10,258 bases of DNA from Deltaproteobacteria bacterium (GTDB taxonomy: Bacteria; Desulfobacterota; Desulfobacteria; Desulfobacterales; JAFDDL01): positions 1-10,258 of the forward strand of contig JAFDDL010000088.1 of NCBI GenBank assembly GCA_019310865.1, given 5' to 3'. Of the stretch, positions 7,396-10,258 are shown piece by piece; the stretch's first letter is position 1, and each line of letters opens with the position of its first letter. Position numbers and translations under genes: made by a program. Below the pieces are notes generated by a model, which was not told the DNA's origin, ran no database searches, and saw only the letters and a program-made list of their open reading frames with translations.

Positions 7396-8817
7396 ATGAA
7401 AGCATTGGAAAGATTGCTGGACCGGATTATTCAAAGGATAAATGTCAATTTGCGGGAACTTGATTACGACGTAAGTCCGTTTATCAAAGATCTGGTTCCA
7501 CTGAATCAGATGGTCAAATTCTATGCCTTTTACGGCATTACCCCCAACCATCCCCTTGATTTTTTATTCGAACATTCCAGTCTGGCCGGCAGTTACTTTT
7601 TGGGGAAAATCCGTGCCAAAAATTCGATACTTTACAAAAGTGATATCCGGGGCGACGAACTAAAACACCAGGGTGAAGTGTTCCATTATCAAAAGTTTGA
7701 AATCCCCATAACCAGAGATGAAGGCATTGACATCGAAGACAGTTTTCTAATCAAAACGCTGGTTCATAATTATTCACACGATCCGGAAACGCTGGAAAAA
7801 TTTTTCATCAGAGATACCGTTTCTACCCATTATGCCAATATTCACGGTTCTCCCATCGACGGGTGTTTTTTGGGACCGTTTGCTACCGTTGATCTGACCA
7901 CCATGCGGGATTGCGTCATCGGAACCTTTTCCTATGTCCAGGCCGGCGAGGTCAATCATCTTAATGTCGATCCCGGTACTGTTTGGGTTCGGAGTCCCGA
8001 CGCGTTCAATTTTTTGTATCGCTACCCCCTCAATAAATTGAACCATTACATCAATTTTATCGCAGAGAGGCCGCCCCAGGGGTACATCATGGATTTTTTG
8101 GAAAACCGCAAGGAAGGTTTTCAGCGTGTTTTTGATGTGGTCAATATTGAACAGCCCATTCCCATTCCCGACAGCGCCTCGTTGGATCGTTATGCGCTGG
8201 TCAAACCCAAGACTCATATCGGCGAAAATGTCCTGGTCGCCCAGCGCGCCTATCTTCAAAATGCGTGGCTCGGCAAAGGCGCCAACGCACAGGAACAGTG
8301 CTACATCATCAACTCGCGGCTTGAAGGATTTGATATCACGGCTCATGGCGCCAAGATCATTGAGGCCAATCTGGGTGAAAATGTGTTCGTGGGATTTAAC
8401 TCCTTCCTAAGGGGTCGACTGGACTCCCGGCTTACCGTAGGCCAGGACACCATCATCATGCCCCATACCATCATCGATATCAAAAAACCATTAACCATAC
8501 CGCCCGGCCACCTGGTCTGGGGGCTGATTACGAATCCGCGAGAGCTTGAAACCAATAGCATTGCCCTCAAAGACTTATCCAAGGTCAATGATGGCCTGAT
8601 AAAAGGCAATATGTCTTTTGAAGGGAGCGGCGCTGGTTTTGTCACCGCTTTCAGCGAACGCCTTCATCACATATTAGAGGTCAACGGGGCTTTCTTTGAC
8701 GGCAAGAAAAACAGGGGACATGCCCAAAAGAACCAGAACATCTCCTTTAATACGATCCAGCCTTACCCGGACGGCGAATTGCAGGGGCTGTATCCGGCCA
8801 TCGTGATTCAACCCTGA
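7396..8817 (+). CDS. Left-handed beta-helix (hexapeptide repeat) protein, paralog B
   Basis: This is a 473-residue protein of unknown function, aligning without gaps to the leftward paralog at 5145-6569. It shares the same layout: an N-terminal region (1-130), first beta-helix block (F136 to about 199) with STHYANIHGSPIDG and AGEVNHLNVDPGTVWV, a linker, second block (L268 to about 376) with AHGAKIIEANLGENVFVG and DTIIMPHTIIDI, and a tail ending IVIQP. Many histidines in the beta-helix turns are shared by both copies, which would suit a metal or substrate site, but this is inference. There is no signal peptide or membrane segment, so it is probably cytoplasmic. The start ATG has AGGGA (7386-7390) 5 nt upstream and follows the CBS gene by 24 nt. 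An acyl- or sugar-nucleotide transferase relative is possible, and so is a non-enzymatic role. Confidence 0.87.
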   Translation: MKALERLLDRIIQRINVNLRELDYDVSPFIKDLVPLNQMVKFYAFYGITPNHPLDFLFEHSSLAGSYFLGKIRAKNSILYKSDIRGDELKHQGEVFHYQKFEIPITRDEGIDIEDSFLIKTLVHNYSHDPETLEKFFIRDTVSTHYANIHGSPIDGCFLGPFATVDLTTMRDCVIGTFSYVQAGEVNHLNVDPGTVWVRSPDAFNFLYRYPLNKLNHYINFIAERPPQGYIMDFLENRKEGFQRVFDVVNIEQPIPIPDSASLDRYALVKPKTHIGENVLVAQRAYLQNAWLGKGANAQEQCYIINSRLEGFDITAHGAKIIEANLGENVFVGFNSFLRGRLDSRLTVGQDTIIMPHTIIDIKKPLTIPPGHLVWGLITNPRELETNSIALKDLSKVNDGLIKGNMSFEGSGAGFVTAFSERLHHILEVNGAFFDGKKNRGHAQKNQNISFNTIQPYPDGELQGLYPAIVIQP

Positions 8818-8916
8818 CCCGGACAAGCCTTGACCAAAACAATAGCGGAATTCAACTCAAGCTGAATCTTGAAAATGACCGGTTTGGTAATTGATCTACC
8901 TTAAAATCAACCTGCG

Positions 8917-9261
8917 TTAAACATTTAGCTGGGCATTGTCGCGGCTTGAATAGGATCTTGAGACAGGAAGTGGTCTAATTTTTTTTAATTCATTTGAACT
9001 GGACTGCTTTGCAAAATATAAATCCCACCGGAGTTGGAGGTTCATCCAAAAATCGGGGGAGAGCCTGAAAAATTTTGCAAGCCTTAAGGCAGTTCCGGGA
9101 GTGATGCCTCTGCGACCATTTACAATTTCGTTAATGCGCTGATATGGAACGTGTAATGAATTCGCCAATTCTCTCTGGGTAATCCCCATGGGTTTTAAAA
9201 ATTCCTCTATCAGCATTTCGCCCGGATGCGTTGGCGTCCTGTGTGTTGGTATGCGAATCAT
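8917..9261 (-). CDS. higA: HigA-type antitoxin (XRE-family HTH)
   Basis: This is a 114-residue DNA-binding antitoxin of the HigA family. The opening PTHPGEMLIEEFLKPMGITQ is characteristic. It leads into a helix-turn-helix at about residues 28-60 (ELANSLHVPYQRINEIVNGR, RGITPGTALRLAKFF), then LSPDFWMNLQLRWDL. A C-terminal extension of about 25 residues, rich in Ser/Arg, makes it slightly longer than many HigA proteins (about 100). It should neutralise the toxin encoded just upstream and repress the shared promoter. The start ATG is preceded by AGGAGC and lies 21 bp after the toxin stop. The toxin-first order is typical of higBA. The 99 bp between its stop and the end of paralog B, which is convergent, holds no clear terminator. 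Confidence 0.92.
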   Translation of the reverse strand: MIRIPTHRTPTHPGEMLIEEFLKPMGITQRELANSLHVPYQRINEIVNGRRGITPGTALRLAKFFRLSPDFWMNLQLRWDLYFAKQSSSNELKKIRPLPVSRSYSSRDNAQLNV

Positions 9262-9282
9262 TTTGTGCTCCTAAATATATTA

Positions 9283-9579
9283 TTACACATGATAATCGGT
9301 TATTTCGACATCTGTCGGACCATTGGGACTCCATTTAAAACATATACGATACTGTTGATTGATTCGAATGCTATATTGTCCCTTCCGACTTCCCAACAAT
9401 GATTCAAGCATGTTGCCTGGTGGAGTACGAAGCTCTGCAAGTGTTACAATGGAATCAAGTCGATCAAGTTTCCGCGAGGCGACTTTCCACCATTTTTTTG
9501 GGCAGGCTCTCATCGCCAGCTTGGTTGCCTTACCATTAAAAATATCTTCAGCCGCATTGTTTTTAAAGGACTGTATCAT
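9283..9579 (-). CDS. higB: HigB-type toxin (RelE superfamily mRNA interferase)
   Basis: This is a 98-residue toxin of the HigB/RelE superfamily, whose members cut mRNA on the ribosome. Family landmarks are the opening MIQSFKNNAAEDIFNG, the central KLDRLDSIVTLAELRTPPGN, then LLGSRKGQYSIRINQQYRIC and a C-terminal VEITDYHV. The arginine- and lysine-rich stretch with the closing DYH fits the catalytic or substrate-binding side of the family. The length is normal and the frame is intact, so it may be active. It is the first gene of a two-gene operon with the HigA antitoxin. Its ATG has only AGGT upstream, and the predicted promoter would start transcription almost at the ATG. Confidence 0.92.
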   Translation of the reverse strand: MIQSFKNNAAEDIFNGKATKLAMRACPKKWWKVASRKLDRLDSIVTLAELRTPPGNMLESLLGSRKGQYSIRINQQYRICFKWSPNGPTDVEITDYHV

Positions 9580-9585
9580 GAATAC

Positions 9586-9614
9586 CTAATATCACGGATA
9601 TCATGCTATATCAA
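9586..9614 (-). promoter_or_regulatory. higBA promoter with overlapping operator palindromes
   Basis: Read on the minus strand, TTGATA (9609-9614) is followed by a 17-nt spacer and TATTAG (9586-9591), preceded by TG as in an extended -10. Within 9589-9612 two overlapping inverted repeats occur: ATATC-ACG-GATAT (9589-9601) and GATAT-N6-ATATC (9597-9612). They fill the spacer and touch both boxes, the expected place for a HigA autorepression operator. Binding by HigA is inferred. Confidence 0.55.
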
Positions 9615-9683
9615 GCGATTTCGATGATCATTTCGTATTAGACCCCAGCGCAGCGATGATACCTTTACAGGGGGCCTCAACTG

Positions 9684-10019
9684 TCGGGGCATCCGATCGG
9701 GGGAATAAAATCCTTCGAACTCCTTGAGGATGCCCGTTGCTTGTACCCGGTACGCCATTCTTCCGGTCACGGATTGCCGCTTGCCGCCCAGGTGAATCCG
9801 AAAAAGTTTAAATTGTTATTTCTGGATGTCGGCCTTATGCAGCGAGCGTTAGGACTGGATGTCGCACTACACATGGAAAGAGATATTATGACGGTCAACC
9901 GGTTTCTCAATGAGCACCCGAGAAGTTTGCTTGCCATCCGTTTTTCCCTGCATGAACTATCATGGCATGACAATGTTCTTTCCATCCCGTTATACATGGC
10001 AGATCAATGGTCACGCCTC
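9684..10019 (+). pseudogene. Remnant of a DUF4143-containing AAA-type ATPase
   Basis: The frame reads GGIKSFELLEDARCL, then HSSGHGLPLAAQVNPKKFK, LLFLDVGLMQRALGLD and ERDIMTVNR. This is the central DUF4143 region of the ATPases that carry an N-terminal P-loop AAA domain. After residue R (codon 9900-9902) the text jumps to NEHPRSLLAIRFSLHEL and VLSIPLYMADQWSRL. That matches my recollection of the extreme C terminus of the same family. The whole AAA/P-loop half is missing upstream, where a stop lies at 9657-9659. The section between MTVNR and the C-terminal strand, normally about 80-100 residues, also appears to have been deleted in frame. The frame then runs on without meaning across the antisense of the next fragment. 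The TTG at 9741 is not a credible start. Its intact role is not established; it is treated here as a decayed fragment. Confidence 0.7.
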
Positions 10020-10258
10020 GATTGTACCGAGCAGCACCTTTCCTTTGCCCGTGGCTTCGGATTCAGAGAGCAACGGTTTGAGAATATCCATGGCATTATG
10101 CATGGCACTCGCACAATGCAATACTTCGGGAATGAACATTTCACCGGCCTTGAAGCGCCGCCCCACGACATCCATCCCGCAGAGCAGCTCTTTCTCGAGT
10201 ATTTTATCGGGGGACAGACCCTGGTCGAGCGCCTTTTTCGTTAAGCTGACGACCGAGT
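10011..10258 (-). pseudogene. Truncated corrinoid (B12-binding) protein, N-terminal helical domain, right-edge partial
   Basis: On the minus strand an open frame enters from the right edge (first full codon 10256-10254) and ends at TGA 10011-10013. It contains KKALDQGLSPDKILEKELL, CGMDVVGRRFKAGEMFIPEV, AMHNAMDILKPLL and GKGKVLLGTIE. This is the B12-binding_2 helical cap domain of the MtbC/MttC/MtaC-type corrinoid proteins that carry methyl groups between methyltransferases. Intact members continue after GT(V/I)E with GDxHDIGKN, where the histidine is the lower cobalt ligand. Here the homology stops at that point and a stop follows one codon later, so the cobalamin-binding Rossmann domain is absent. 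The start lies outside the window. It is almost certainly non-functional as a methyl carrier. It meets the ATPase remnant tail to tail at about 10018. Confidence 0.8.

Noticed and set aside
7774..8346. A 190-residue minus-strand open frame inside paralog B
   Set aside because: It lies antisense to a well-conserved beta-helix protein. The translation shows no domain, and paralog A has no equivalent frame of that length.
5145..8817. Gamma-class carbonic anhydrase identity for the beta-helix proteins
   Set aside because: They have hexapeptide blocks and several histidines, but the proteins are about twice the usual length and the spacing of the three metal-binding histidines could not be matched with confidence.
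8818..8916. Terminator between paralog B and higA
   Set aside because: Only a weak 5-bp stem (ATTCA/TGAAT near 8851-8870) is visible, with no T run after it.
9741..10244. A single 167-residue plus-strand protein starting at TTG 9741
   Set aside because: Its first half is DUF4143 remnant and its last 75 residues or so are the antisense of a recognisable corrinoid protein domain; no real start or ribosome binding site is present.
1..10258. CRISPR array, tRNA or rRNA genes, insertion sequence
   Set aside because: No regularly spaced repeats, tRNA-like cloverleaf segments, transposase frames or terminal inverted repeats were seen on reading both strands.

Overview
The window looks like the chromosome of an anaerobic, sulfate-reducer-like bacterium, most plausibly Desulfobacterota. 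That placement is inferred from the Hyf/complex-I-type gene cluster, a corrinoid methyltransfer protein fragment and the protein style; no phylogenetic marker is present.

Positions 1-5120 (+) hold the distal part of a tightly packed operon related to hydrogenase-4 (Hyf) and complex I. It encodes a NuoH/HyfC-like membrane subunit (cut by the left edge), HyfE, HyfF (an antiporter-like subunit), a fused NuoC+NuoD-like large subunit (HyfG-like), and a ferredoxin+NuoB-like small subunit (HyfI-like). Junctions are 4-bp or 1-bp overlaps or short gaps. The large subunit lacks both CxxC pairs that hold the [NiFe] site, while the small subunit keeps all four NuoB-type cluster cysteines. The complex is therefore better described as an energy-converting hydrogenase-related (Ehr-type) complex than as a hydrogenase. 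It is probably a membrane, ion-translocating redox complex with an unknown partner.

Positions 5145-8817 hold a symmetrical module. Two paralogous 473-residue proteins with left-handed beta-helix (hexapeptide) repeats lie in opposite orientation around a small two-CBS-domain protein. A pair of back-to-back sigma70-type promoters sits in the gap at 6570-6816. One drives the leftward paralog almost without a leader. The other drives the CBS gene plus the rightward paralog behind a leader of about 155 nt. The function is unknown, and this is the most promising undescribed system here.

Positions 8917-9612 (-) hold a higBA toxin-antitoxin operon with candidate operator palindromes inside the promoter spacer. 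Positions 9684-10258 hold two gene wrecks joined tail to tail. The first is a DUF4143-type ATPase remnant (+) with no P-loop part and an apparent internal deletion. The second is a corrinoid protein (-) cut off immediately before its cobalamin-binding DxHxxG motif and running out of the right edge. The right end looks like a site of rearrangement.
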